Part shown: positions 6,716-14,451 of the stretch, piece by piece
Layout of the letters: each line of letters opens with the position of its first letter
How positions within the stretch are numbered: position 1 is the stretch's first letter
Virus record (IMG/VR): IMGVR_UViG_3300048925_000643
Span: 1-53,923 of that record
Length of the DNA stretch: 53,923 nt
Origin: a virus
Direction: 5' to 3' (one strand)
Program-made: the position numbers and the translations under genes
Notes under the pieces: generated by a model
What the model was told of the DNA's origin: nothing
What the model saw: only the letters and a program-made list of their open reading frames with translations
Databases searched by the model: none

Positions 6716-8554
6716 CTACACGAACCTCTCCACCTTTATCGTGTAAGGAAATGACGCGTAGTCAACGCTAGCGTTAGTTGTATTTCTCCCGCGAAGCGTG
6801 ACTTTGTTCGCAGAGTAGACAACGCCCGTAAGTTGGAGAGAAGCAAATACCCCTAAAGTCGATGTGCAAGTAGCGGTTACCATGTCTCCCGGGAGGCTGC
6901 CGGGGCAATCAAGCTCCACGAGGTCCACAGTTGCGAAAGCAGCAATAGACGGCGGATCAAAAGTACCGCTGACCGTTTTTAGGTATTGCTGTACAGAGCC
7001 GCTGCGGATTTGCAACCCCGATCCAACACTTACATTCCCTACGTCGTCCACCGTAAAAAGAAATGTTCCATCTTGTTTTCGTATCGAAAGAACGCCCGTG
7101 CCCGCGTCAAACCGTATCGCCCTGCGGTTAGAAGGTTTACCAATTAAAATCCCGCCCGGAGACCCGCCAGCAATGCTAGACTCAACAGCAAAATAAACAT
7201 CAGATCCGGTAGGGTCTCGGCTGGTGGATGCAACCAGGAAATAGTCAAAGGCATCGTTGCCTAGTAGAGGGTTTTCGTTAATAGGGCTAGCTGCACCAAC
7301 ATTCCCGGCGTAATACGCAGCGTACCATCTACCGGCGCGTGTTTCTGTAAAATGACCATAACCTTTACCCGCTGACAATCCAGCAGACGTTTCAGTCATT
7401 CCTGGTATCCAGTGCATAGACAAACTAGGTACATCGCTTTCGTTAACGATGGCACTTGCGATTTCTATAGGTGTACCGCCTCCGGTTTCGCCCGCCGCGC
7501 CTGTGCGAACTTTACGCACGTCAACCGCAATGCCTGCAGTGTCTCCTTTGTGACCTTGCCGCGCGACTACGATTAACGTGTCTATTTCGCCTTCGCCTTG
7601 TGCGGTTTTCCAATCTCCGCTTTCAATGTCGCCGGTGTAGGTTACCTTCTCTGCGGATAAAATGAGCGCCCCGTCTGCCGACTGTGGACCAAATTCTCCT
7701 GAGCCTGAAGATTTCTTAATGAATGATTTAGTAAAGAAAGCGCCCGAGTGCGTAGTTTTTTGTTCCGCAAATTCGTAAGACTTAACACCAGTCGCGGCAA
7801 AAGGGACTAGCGGCGGGTTTAACGGCGCGCCTACACCTTCGTCCGGTAGCGATGTTGTTACCTGCGAGGCCATCGCAGACACGCGATTTCGTGCCGCTGT
7901 TGTGCCCGCTTCTGTTGACAGCGACTTGTAGGCGTCAGTAATACGCGCATCATCCCCGGCTGCGACCGTTCCATCCGTCGTCCCGACGCTTCGCGTTGCG
8001 GAGTTCCCAAGCCCGAGATTTGTCCTGGCTGTTGCTGCATTCGTCAAGTCCGAGAGATTTGCAGCTTTTTGCGCGGCGTTGTCTGCTGTCGTGCCTTGCG
8101 CAGCAGTAGCGAAATCGGTGTCATCCGAAAGCGCAGCCGTACCCAAGCCTAGTGTGCTGCGCTGGGCTGCTGGCGTGGCATCGTCAAGCAATGCGCGACC
8201 GGCAGCAGTCAAGCCAGTGACAGCGGCAGCATCCGGCCCAGTGAAATAGATAAACTGATCGTCGCCAGGGGTTGTTGCCTCCATCGCAGCCGTCGTAGGA
8301 CCGATAATGACCGACTGGATATTACTGACGAGGTCCTGAAACGATATGCGCGAATACATATCGATCGACTGGTCCCATCCCCAAAAATAGGTTGTATCAG
8401 GAGTGGAAACGGATGGAATTCGCGCGAGAGCGCCAAAGTCTGGCTTAACCACCATATCCGACCCGTCGCGCTCGGCATCTAGGCCATTGGCGCCCATGAT
8501 GCGGGCCGGAAAGCGGGGTAGAACACGCAAGCGTAGAGAGGTGCGATTGCTCAT
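6716..8554 (-). CDS. Tail fibre protein, 612 aa
   Basis: The N-terminal 100 residues include the virion-binding-like ISFQDLVSNIQSV. A region with repeated LGLG motifs follows (AQRSTLGLGTAALSDDTDFA, then TARTNLGLGNSATRSVGT), a signature of phage fibre shafts. The long C-terminal part is beta-rich, low in Cys and Lys, and presumably carries receptor binding. Its start overlaps the stop of the 8551-8895 gene by ATGA. The C-terminal half looks more AT-rich than the N-terminal half, suggesting exchange of the tip domain. It lacks an obvious enzyme motif, unlike the SGNH tailspike. Confidence 0.8.
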   Translation of the reverse strand: MSNRTSLRLRVLPRFPARIMGANGLDAERDGSDMVVKPDFGALARIPSVSTPDTTYFWGWDQSIDMYSRISFQDLVSNIQSVIIGPTTAAMEATTPGDDQFIYFTGPDAAAVTGLTAAGRALLDDATPAAQRSTLGLGTAALSDDTDFATAAQGTTADNAAQKAANLSDLTNAATARTNLGLGNSATRSVGTTDGTVAAGDDARITDAYKSLSTEAGTTAARNRVSAMASQVTTSLPDEGVGAPLNPPLVPFAATGVKSYEFAEQKTTHSGAFFTKSFIKKSSGSGEFGPQSADGALILSAEKVTYTGDIESGDWKTAQGEGEIDTLIVVARQGHKGDTAGIAVDVRKVRTGAAGETGGGTPIEIASAIVNESDVPSLSMHWIPGMTETSAGLSAGKGYGHFTETRAGRWYAAYYAGNVGAASPINENPLLGNDAFDYFLVASTSRDPTGSDVYFAVESSIAGGSPGGILIGKPSNRRAIRFDAGTGVLSIRKQDGTFLFTVDDVGNVSVGSGLQIRSGSVQQYLKTVSGTFDPPSIAAFATVDLVELDCPGSLPGDMVTATCTSTLGVFASLQLTGVVYSANKVTLRGRNTTNASVDYASFPYTIKVERFV

Positions 8555-8895
8555 TGGCGGACAACTCCGTCTATAATGCCGATGGTGGCGACCAGCTCTT
8601 GTTCGGTAATATCATCAAGCTTGATGGTGATGCCGATCTCGTATGTGCCGGCACACAGGTGCGAGAGATCATTCGGCGTGAAGTGCCATTGGATTATGCC
8701 CTCTGAGATAACGGAAACCTTCCCGTCACCTGTGCGAGCGGTGAGCACCGGAGAGCAACCATTCTTGCGAATGGCAATGCTGACGACTGCGTCATCAAGG
8801 TTTGCTACCGGTTCGTCGGTATCGTCATTGATGATTTCGACGGTCCCAAACCAGTCGGCACGGTTAGAAATAGGCTCTAGCGATCCTTGATACAT
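8551..8895 (-). CDS. Tail/baseplate accessory protein with an immunoglobulin-like fold, 114 aa
   Basis: The composition suggests a small beta-sandwich: alternating strands (WFGTVEIINDD, AVVSIAIRKNG, GTYEIGITIKLDD, QELVATIGIIDGVV). Proteins of this kind sit between fibre and collar genes in many tailed phages and probably act in fibre attachment. It is 2 bp from the collar gene and overlaps the fibre gene. No enzyme motif is visible. Confidence 0.6.
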   Translation of the reverse strand: MYQGSLEPISNRADWFGTVEIINDDTDEPVANLDDAVVSIAIRKNGCSPVLTARTGDGKVSVISEGIIQWHFTPNDLSHLCAGTYEIGITIKLDDITEQELVATIGIIDGVVRQ

Positions 8896-8897
8896 GG

Positions 8898-9842
8898 TCA
8901 GAGCCTCATATAGATCGAGCAGCCTGTTGATGGCTGAACGTTGTTATGCGGCTCACCACCGCCAGATGGTTGAATGGCGATTCCGGTTATTCCGATGCCC
9001 GTAACCTGCGTGTTAGTGAATTGGTCAATCGCAAACATGCTGGATGAGCTTCCCCGGTCACCCCAACCCGGCCGATAAATCGGTTGCGGGTAATCTTGGA
9101 CATGGCGATGGCCTGGGTCACTAACCCCGTGCGAATGCGATGGCATTTGAGCCGCTGTAAGCGTGTGGCTCTGGCTCCCACCAGACCAACCGACAGCGGT
9201 TGCTCCCGTCATTACACCCGCTGCTGCGTTACCCATATTGTCGTAACCAACAACCGTTCGACCGCGCCAGTCTGGCAAACCCATAGTTTTATTGGCGCTG
9301 AAGTCGGCTGCGGCAGAAGCCCCTCGACCGCCTGTGATCGGCGCAGCGGGCCAGATATTCCAGAGGTAACTATAAAGGGGCTGAGTATCGCTGTTTGCTC
9401 GTTCTTCGGCGCCAGACGTGGCAGAACCGATAGTTCTCCCATTGAGGCGCACGAAGCCCACGCGAGGCTCGTTACCGAAGCGGAGCATCATATCTCCGGT
9501 GGCCATTAATGAATCGGGGTCTACTGGGGTTGGGGGCGCTTCGCCGCCGCTCCCACTTGGCCCGATAATTGGAATTGCTGGCGTGTCATAAAGCACCACC
9601 CCGCCAGAGGTAGTTACGCGCACGCGATAAAACTCATCGGCTTCGTCAAAGAACACAGCCGGGAAAACGCCATTACCATCCGTCACCAGGGGGTTCGGAT
9701 GCGGAGTCGATAGGTCGTTGTCGCGATATGTGGTAATCGGGGTTGTTGTCCCGCCGCTGTAAAAATACGCCCGTGCCCCAATATATGGAACACCCTTGGC
9801 GTTGCTGATCTGAGAAAGGCTGTTAGGCCAGAAACCTGCCAT
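8898..9842 (-). CDS. Phage tail collar-domain protein, 314 aa
   Basis: The C-terminal two thirds have the tail-collar pattern: GWVRLNG-like GFVRLNGRTIG, LPDWRGRTVVGYDNMG, then HTLTAAQMPSHSHGV and PHNNVQPS. The His-rich PSHSHG site binds metal in related fibre tips. The N-terminal ~110 residues (FWPNSLSQISNAKGVPYIGA) match the beta-rich attachment domain of podoviral tailspikes. It is probably a minor fibre or tail-tip protein co-expressed with the two genes downstream. Confidence 0.85.
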   Translation of the reverse strand: MAGFWPNSLSQISNAKGVPYIGARAYFYSGGTTTPITTYRDNDLSTPHPNPLVTDGNGVFPAVFFDEADEFYRVRVTTSGGVVLYDTPAIPIIGPSGSGGEAPPTPVDPDSLMATGDMMLRFGNEPRVGFVRLNGRTIGSATSGAEERANSDTQPLYSYLWNIWPAAPITGGRGASAAADFSANKTMGLPDWRGRTVVGYDNMGNAAAGVMTGATAVGWSGGSQSHTLTAAQMPSHSHGVSDPGHRHVQDYPQPIYRPGWGDRGSSSSMFAIDQFTNTQVTGIGITGIAIQPSGGGEPHNNVQPSTGCSIYMRL

Positions 9843-9851
9843 GTCAGCACC

Positions 9852-10118
9852 TCACCAGACGGCCACAATGCCGGTTGCAGTCGTTCCCGTGGCCTTGATC
9901 CGCGTCGGGACAAAAGGGTAGAGAATGCCCGCAAGCATTGTGAATGGCACTTCCTGCCCGTTACCGGACATGACCATGACGACAACACCGTCAGCGCCGA
10001 CCATTATTGCGCGCGGCACCGTTGCGAGGTCGCTTGCATCGTTTGGCGTTACAGCCACGGCATAACGAGCCGGGCCAACCTGCGTGATGTCTTTCAAGTA
10101 CGGATCTACTGCAGCCAT
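9852..10118 (-). CDS. Small virion-associated protein, 88 aa
   Basis: The start at 10118 is chosen because GGAGG lies 6 nt upstream; an ATG at 10130 has none. The sequence is a compact beta-rich domain (AVDPYLKDITQVGPARYAV, then GVVVMVMSGNGQEVPF, ending TGIVAVW). Small proteins of this kind precede collar genes in rhizobial phages. The gene starts just downstream of a strong terminator (10131-10157), so it needs readthrough or its own promoter. Confidence 0.7.
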   Translation of the reverse strand: MAAVDPYLKDITQVGPARYAVAVTPNDASDLATVPRAIMVGADGVVVMVMSGNGQEVPFTMLAGILYPFVPTRIKATGTTATGIVAVW

Positions 10119-10130
10119 TGCGGCCTCCAT

Positions 10131-10157
10131 AAAAAAAGGCGGCTCCGAAGAACCGCC
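10131..10157 (-). terminator. Rho-independent terminator with UUCG loop
   Basis: On the minus strand GGCGGTTC-ttcg-GAGCCGCC forms an 8-bp stem (one T-G wobble) capped by the very stable TTCG tetraloop, followed by seven T. It closes the accessory operon 10187-12010 and lies directly in front of the 10118 gene. Confidence 0.88.
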
Positions 10158-10186
10158 ACTGAGGACTTTGGGTGTGCTCTGTTCGC

Positions 10187-10675
10187 CTACTTCTTGCGGG
10201 ACGCATCTTTAACAATCTGTCGGATGCACTGACCGACCGTCCATTTCGGGTGCGTTTTCCATATCGGTTTCAACATTCTGTTGGCGTTGGCATACTCTTC
10301 AAGAGCATTGCCGTAAGCTTCGTGCTGCTTTCGCCTTTCATCAAAGGCTCGATCCCAATCGTCTTGCGACAGCGTTTCAGTGATCCGGATCGTCTGTGTC
10401 TCCCCATCCGGGATGGAAATGGCACCGTCGATGTTGAATGGAAGCTGATATTCGGCGGTCTCGTACTTCGCCAAAGCGCTCTTCATGTGCTTCTTAGCGG
10501 AGCGATTGATTGCTCGGATAAGCTGGGGATGGCCAACCTGGAACTTTTGATCGTCATCGATCTGGTCCCAAATGGCCCGCGCCAATTGTGACTGTATGAA
10601 ACCCTTGCTACGAACCTTCGGCTTTTCAAGCTCAGCAAGAACTTCCTTGTCAACGATATCAGTGAAATTCGACAT
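10187..10675 (-). CDS. Hypothetical partner of the ParB-like protein, 162 aa
   Basis: The ATG at 10675 has GGAG upstream; the longer frame reaches into the parB-like gene. It is a charged, mainly helical protein without membrane segments (ELEKPKVRSKGFIQSQLARA, then RRKQHEAYGNALEEYANA). It starts 5 bp after the ParB-like stop and is followed by the terminator, so the two are very probably co-transcribed and may act together. No family was recognised. Confidence 0.65.
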   Translation of the reverse strand: MSNFTDIVDKEVLAELEKPKVRSKGFIQSQLARAIWDQIDDDQKFQVGHPQLIRAINRSAKKHMKSALAKYETAEYQLPFNIDGAISIPDGETQTIRITETLSQDDWDRAFDERRKQHEAYGNALEEYANANRMLKPIWKTHPKWTVGQCIRQIVKDASRKK

Positions 10676-10680
10676 TCCGC

Positions 10681-11598
10681 TTACTCCTTGGCCTGCCATG
10701 CAGTAGCGAAAGCGTCGAACCACTTCGACACCTCCCGCATAGCGTTGATGTTGTCAGTGATGATATTTTCCATTGCCGCTGGAACAGATCGCGCCAGATC
10801 CTCAGGCGACGGCAGAGTTGGAATGATCTCCGAAGTCGTCAGCACCTTTGAGAGAAAACTGCGAACCTCGCGAGTGCCGAAGATTCGCTCGCGTTCGGCT
10901 TTCTCGTCCTCGCTGAGGGGATCAGGCGGAACAAACTTGTCGGCTTCATCATCTTGCGCTTTGGCGTTCTGCAGACGCTTGAGAGCCGTCGATAACTCCT
11001 TGTCTTGCGAAGGGGTCATCACCAACTGCTGCACGTCTTTTGGTTCTTTGGCGATAATGGCAGCCGCAGATACCGAAATCTCCCCTTGATCAACCGCCGC
11101 GATAAGATCCACATGACCAGTACTCAGGACTGTTTTCGCGGCCTGTCCCGTCTTCCGATCGATTTTCATCGTTTTAGCGGTGACTGTCATGGGTGGGGAA
11201 AATTCCTCACCCGTCATATTGTCCTGCTTCAAACGGTGAACGTGCTGATTGCTCCCAACCGCGAGGTTTGCTATCCGCGCCGCAACCATCGCCCTCTGCG
11301 ATGTTGTGAGATGTCTTCTCTTCAGGTTCAGGCTAACCACAAACCCGATAGGGTCGTTGCCGTGGTATTCTCTGAATTTCGGAGTGATCCCAAGTTGCAA
11401 GCAGGCCTTGAACCGGTTTCGGCCATCAAGAATTTTATTGTCCAGCAGAACGATAGGCTCTCTTTGGCCAAACCGCTCTATGTCACGAACCAATTCAGCA
11501 AGGTCTGGCTCGTCCATCATCGGAAATAGATTCGCCAAATAGTGAGGCTGAATGTCTGCCGGTTTCACGTCCTCCGCTTTTCCATATTCTATAACCAT
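10681..11598 (-). CDS. ParB/Spo0J N-terminal-domain protein, 305 aa
   Basis: Residues about 5-115 form a ParB-like N-terminal domain: RFGQREPIVLLDNKILDGRN, with DGRNR (58-62) in place of the usual GERR box, then SLNLKRRHLTTSQRAM (89-104). This domain binds CTP or, in diverged members, acts as a nuclease. A central helix-turn-helix-like stretch and a helical C-terminus follow. I chose the ATG at 11598, with GGAG 9 nt upstream. No ParA-type ATPase is present in the window, so classical partition is unlikely from this gene alone. Genes of this type often act as regulators or modulators in phages. Confidence 0.85.
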   Translation of the reverse strand: MVIEYGKAEDVKPADIQPHYLANLFPMMDEPDLAELVRDIERFGQREPIVLLDNKILDGRNRFKACLQLGITPKFREYHGNDPIGFVVSLNLKRRHLTTSQRAMVAARIANLAVGSNQHVHRLKQDNMTGEEFSPPMTVTAKTMKIDRKTGQAAKTVLSTGHVDLIAAVDQGEISVSAAAIIAKEPKDVQQLVMTPSQDKELSTALKRLQNAKAQDDEADKFVPPDPLSEDEKAERERIFGTREVRSFLSKVLTTSEIIPTLPSPEDLARSVPAAMENIITDNINAMREVSKWFDAFATAWQAKE

Positions 11599-11719
11599 TT
11601 TGGTCTCCTTCGACGCCCGGCCGGCCAAGCCAGAAGCGCACTGGTCCGCATTCGCGGAACCGAGCGCCGAAGGAAGCTCGGTGTCCACGCTTTCCCCTTT
11701 GGCCAAGGGTATTCAGATT

Positions 11720-12010
11720 TCAGTTCTCCAGTTCCCTGCGTCGTGCGCAGGCCCCAAAAGCAGGATTGAGCGGGTCGTCAGGATCGGCTTGCTCATACAG
11801 CTTGAAGGGGATGCACGCCTTTGAAAGCGGGCAACGGAGGCATAGGAGGAACTTGTTGAAACCCACCAACTGAGCCTCTGTAAGGCTTTCAATTAGCGCG
11901 TTAATGCGGGCAACGTTGCGAGGGGCGCCTCGCCCGCCCTCAATTACGACAAGACAAGAACCGCCTTGCCGAGCAGATTGCAAAACAATGCCGCTACTGC
12001 TATTGTCCAT
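11720..12010 (-). CDS. Hypothetical protein with a C-terminal cysteine cluster, 96 aa
   Basis: The C-terminal half contains LCLRCPLSKAC and, 25 residues on, GACARRR, giving four cysteines spaced for a zinc or Fe-S site. The N-terminal half has strands and a helix (INALIESLTEAQLVGFNKFL). AAGGA lies 10-11 nt upstream of the ATG. It is the first gene of the ParB-like operon after the small RHH gene. Function is unknown. Confidence 0.65.
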   Translation of the reverse strand: MDNSSSGIVLQSARQGGSCLVVIEGGRGAPRNVARINALIESLTEAQLVGFNKFLLCLRCPLSKACIPFKLYEQADPDDPLNPAFGACARRRELEN

Positions 12011-12063
12011 AGCGCAATATCCTTCTTTCCAGATTGTGTTGCTGAATTGAGCGGGACGGTTTC

Positions 12064-12237
12064 TCAGGCCGGTGTCCCGCTCTTTTCGTTTTCAACGCAC
12101 TCCAGACCTTTTTCGATCAGGGCGCGCACGGCTGCTGTTCTGGATTGGATGCGATTGCCAAAACGGAAATCATCCACTTTAGTCAGCAGCGACGGCTCCA
12201 TGGTAATCGGAATCCTCTCGCTTTTCATTTCGGCCAC
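12064..12237 (-). CDS. Small ribbon-helix-helix (CopG/Arc-type) regulator, 57 aa
   Basis: GTG start at 12237 with an excellent Shine-Dalgarno sequence (AAAGGAGG, 5 nt spacing). The product reads VAEMKSERIPITMEPSLLTK (start residue shown as Val), then VDDFRFGNRIQSRTAAVRAL: a beta strand (RIPITM) and two helices ending in ALIEKGLE, the ribbon-helix-helix fold. It diverges from the larger RHH gene at 12362, with tandem 16-bp repeats between them, and probably represses the leftward 12237-10187 unit. Confidence 0.8.
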   Translation of the reverse strand: MAEMKSERIPITMEPSLLTKVDDFRFGNRIQSRTAAVRALIEKGLECVENEKSGTPA

Positions 12238-12271
12238 GATTGCCTCCTTTGCGCTTTGTGGTACAAGTTCA

Positions 12272-12323
12272 TAGTGGCATTTGGGCGCTATAGTAGCAAT
12301 AGGGCACTAGTGGCATTTGGGCG
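12272..12323. repeat. Three tandem operator-like repeats between divergent RHH genes
   Basis: TAGTGGCATTTGGGCG occurs exactly at 12272-12287 and 12308-12323. A degenerate copy, TAGTAGCAATAGGGCA (12 of 16 identical), lies between at 12291-12306. Spacings of 19 and 17 bp place the copies roughly on one face of the helix. They fill the 124-bp gap between the RHH genes starting at 12237 (minus) and 12362 (plus). A TATAAC box at 12331-12336 is a possible -10 for the plus-strand gene, whose -35 would fall in the last repeat. Confidence 0.8.
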
Positions 12324-12361
12324 TATTTCTTATAACCTCTTGATAGGGTTCCCGTATTTCT

Positions 12362-12760
12362 ATGTCTGACAACGCGACGAGAGATCAGAACAAGTTCATG
12401 ATCCGCATGCCTGAAGGCATGAGGGACAGAATCAAAGCTCACGCGGAGGCCGGCGGTCGCTCAATGAATATGCAGATCGTTTACATGCTTGAGTCAGCAC
12501 TATTTCAGGCTGACTATACTAGGTTGCAGAGCGGCCTAGAGCCGCTCGGCAACGTGCCGGAGGACGAGCTTGATAGGATGCACCTTTTCATTGAGGACAA
12601 CGAGCGAAAGGCCGCGAAGCGGACTAAGGTCCTGACCGAGCAAGGCATGGATGAAATGCTTGCTGCGATCAACGAACGGGTAGCTCGTATCGAAGCCGCA
12701 CTGGCGCCACCTGAGGAAACAGATCACCAAGTACGAACAGCGCGCAAGAACCGCGACTGA
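12362..12760 (+). CDS. Arc-family ribbon-helix-helix DNA-binding protein, 132 aa
   Basis: Residues about 10-50 carry the Arc-like fold: KFMIRMPEGMRDRIKAHAEA (strand then helix), then GRSMNMQIVYMLESAL (second helix). The remaining 80 residues are charged and probably coiled-coil (ERVARIEAAL), which would allow oligomerisation on the tandem repeats upstream. The Shine-Dalgarno is weak. It points toward the HicAB unit but is separated from it by a promoter and probably acts on the repeat cluster at 12272-12323. Confidence 0.82.
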   Translation: MSDNATRDQNKFMIRMPEGMRDRIKAHAEAGGRSMNMQIVYMLESALFQADYTRLQSGLEPLGNVPEDELDRMHLFIEDNERKAAKRTKVLTEQGMDEMLAAINERVARIEAALAPPEETDHQVRTARKNRD

Positions 12761-12775
12761 CTAGCCCCCCGCGTC

Positions 12776-12810
12776 TTGACCTGACTACAAATGATGTGTA
12801 TTGGTACACA
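12776..12810 (+). promoter_or_regulatory. hicAB promoter and operator
   Basis: TTGACC (12776-12781) and TATTGG (12799-12804) are spaced by 17 bp. A perfect inverted repeat TGTGTA-ttgg-TACACA (12795-12810) covers the -10 region and is a good candidate HicB operator. The hicA ATG at 12812 is 7 nt after the -10, as in the other toxin operon. Confidence 0.6.
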
Positions 12811-12811
12811 C

Positions 12812-13000
12812 ATGAAAAGCGGCGACATCATATCGGCATTAAAAGCAGACGGTTGGTTCGAAGTGGCAACCAAAGGCAGCCACGTTCAATTCAAGCATCC
12901 TGAAAAACAAGGGCGCGTCACCGTTCCACATCCCAAGCGAGACCTGCCGATAGGCACGCTGAAAAGCATCGAAAAACAATCCGGACTGAAACTGAGGTAA
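12812..13000 (+). CDS. hicA: HicA-type mRNA interferase toxin, 62 aa
   Basis: The compact double-stranded-RNA-binding-like fold is recognisable: SGDIISALKADGW, KGSHVQFKHP with the catalytic His24, VTVPHPKRDLPIGTLKSI and a C-terminal helix. HicA toxins cut mRNA and tmRNA. I chose the ATG at 12812 directly after the operator; an in-frame start at 12791 lies inside the promoter. The stop overlaps an ATG of the antitoxin frame (TAATGA), so the pair is coupled. Confidence 0.93.
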   Translation: MKSGDIISALKADGWFEVATKGSHVQFKHPEKQGRVTVPHPKRDLPIGTLKSIEKQSGLKLR

Positions 13001-13005
13001 TGACC

Positions 13006-13440
13006 ATGCGCAACTATATCGGACTGATCCACAAGGACGCTGATAGCGATTACGGCGTTTCCTTTCCTGACTTTCCTGGCGTTGTAACGGCCGGCACCGA
13101 TCTAGACGACGCGCGCCGTATGGCGGAAGAAGCCTTGGCGCTTCATGTCGAAGGCATGATCGAAGACGGCGAAGCTATTCCAGAGCCTTCGTATCTCGAT
13201 GCTGTGATGGCTGATCCTGAGAATAAGGACGCGGTTGCTATCCTTGTTACGCTCAAGGCCGAGAGCAAGAAATCTGTGCGCCTCAACATCACGCTTCCAG
13301 AGGACGTTTTGAAAGAGATCGATACTTTCGCCGCGTCCAAAGGCCTGACCCGATCCGGCTTTCTTGCCAGGGCTGCGAAGCATGAAATAGCCTCATCAAG
13401 TGACGAGAATAATACCGAGGAATATGCGCTGGCAGGCTAA
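13006..13440 (+). CDS. hicB: HicB-type antitoxin with C-terminal RHH domain, 144 aa
   Basis: The N-terminal partially degraded RNase H-like domain is clear (YIGLIHKDADSDYGVSFPDF, PGVVTAGTDLDDARRMAEEA). The C-terminus is a ribbon-helix-helix (SVRLNITLPEDVLKEIDTFA, KGLTRSGFLARAA) for binding the operator at 12795-12810. The start at 13006 is better spaced from GAGG; an ATG at 13000 overlapping the hicA stop is the alternative. It neutralises HicA by direct binding. Confidence 0.93.
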   Translation: MRNYIGLIHKDADSDYGVSFPDFPGVVTAGTDLDDARRMAEEALALHVEGMIEDGEAIPEPSYLDAVMADPENKDAVAILVTLKAESKKSVRLNITLPEDVLKEIDTFAASKGLTRSGFLARAAKHEIASSSDENNTEEYALAG

Positions 13441-13543
13441 CCCGCCGCCCTCGCCTTCGATCGCCCTTCCATCTCGTCATGCTGGCTGACTCGACTTCTG
13501 CGGGAATTGATTCAATGATGCCCCTAATCAGGGGGACGAAATA

Positions 13544-13855
13544 ATGAGCGACCAGTCAGACAACGAAGTTTTTGTGCGTACCGGCGGCAAGATTGCCATT
13601 GGGAGTGAGTTCTGGGACATTCGGGACGGCGGCCATCCGGTTATGTTCACTGACGTCATAACGGAGGCTAGACATGGCAACGGGGTCGTTTCTCTTTCCT
13701 TCGGCGCTGGCGTTATAGACGCCAACGGAAAACCGTTCGTTGACATCACCCACCGAATGAGAATGTCCCTCGCCTCCGCGCAGTTTCTCCGCAACCTTCT
13801 TGATGGCATGATAAAGGAAGCCCTCACACCGGTAGACAAGTCTCAGGCCAACTAA
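13544..13855 (+). CDS. Hypothetical DUF3467-like protein, 103 aa
   Basis: A GGGGGAC ribosome-binding site precedes the ATG. The C-terminal helix THRMRMSLASAQFLRNLLDG resembles the conserved end of DUF3467-like proteins, and the first 70 residues are strands (KIAIGSEFWDIRDGGHPVMF). This resemblance is weak. The gene lies 103 bp after hicB and is apparently independent of it. The gap holds no recognisable element. Confidence 0.55.
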   Translation: MSDQSDNEVFVRTGGKIAIGSEFWDIRDGGHPVMFTDVITEARHGNGVVSLSFGAGVIDANGKPFVDITHRMRMSLASAQFLRNLLDGMIKEALTPVDKSQAN

Positions 13856-13914
13856 GGGCATATTCATCTCTCCTTCAAAGTGTGGATATAATCGCTCGGG
13901 TGATGGGGGATAAA

Positions 13915-13974
13915 ATGAAACGAATTGCACTTCTTTTGGCGGTCTTTGTTCTATCCTATCGGCCCGTAGAGTAA
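13915..13974 (+). CDS. Possible 19-aa hydrophobic micro-peptide
   Basis: ATG with GGGGGAT upstream encodes MKRIALLLAVFVLSYRPVE and a stop. It looks like an isolated signal or membrane segment. It could be a real micro-protein, a leader, or the relic of a lost secreted protein. It lies 12 bp before the membrane-protein gene at 13987. Confidence 0.3.
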   Translation: MKRIALLLAVFVLSYRPVE

Positions 13975-13986
13975 GGGACGTGCCAC

Positions 13987-14451
13987 ATGGCGTGGGTTGT
14001 TGGTATCGGCATATTTTTGTTCTTCCTTTTTGCTTTCCCAAAGCAAGTAGGACTCTTGATTTTGATCCTTCTTGGTATTGGCGCTGCCACATGGATTTAC
14101 AGCACCGCAGAATCCAATGCAGCAGCTAAAGAGCGATCAAAAATAGTAATGTCTGCCCGAACAGACATAGGGTGTGACGATCCGCAGTTCCCAATCGGGG
14201 TGTCAATTTCAAACGGAACAAAAAAACAGATAAACAGCGTCGATTTCACGATATTGGCAAAGCGGCCGGGGTACAGTTCAGACGTTTACTCCCATTTTCA
14301 TACCAGTGATCGCATTCTCAAGCCTGGTGATGTGTATTTTGCATGCTGGTCCCTAGCTAGCTACGAGTTGAATTACGGAAAATTGAAGGGCGAGGACATC
14401 AAAGCTTTGAACTGGTCAACAAGGGTTTCTTCGGTTAGGTTTTCTGAATGA
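13987..14451 (+). CDS. Membrane protein with two N-terminal segments, 154 aa
   Basis: Residues about 3-42 form two closely spaced hydrophobic helices (VVGIGIFLFFLFAF and VGLLILILLGIGAATW). A soluble domain of about 100 residues follows, beta-rich with two cysteines (IGCDDPQFP and YFACWSLASYE). The gene overlaps the next by ATGA, so the two probably form one unit. They sit on the strand opposite to the virion genes, as cargo expressed in the lysogen would. Function is unknown. Confidence 0.7.
   Translation: MAWVVGIGIFLFFLFAFPKQVGLLILILLGIGAATWIYSTAESNAAAKERSKIVMSARTDIGCDDPQFPIGVSISNGTKKQINSVDFTILAKRPGYSSDVYSHFHTSDRILKPGDVYFACWSLASYELNYGKLKGEDIKALNWSTRVSSVRFSE

Noticed and set aside
11599-11706. 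Upstream extension of the ParB-like frame
   Set aside because: The extra 36 codons would start at TTG without a Shine-Dalgarno, while the ATG at 11598 has a good one and fits the family start.
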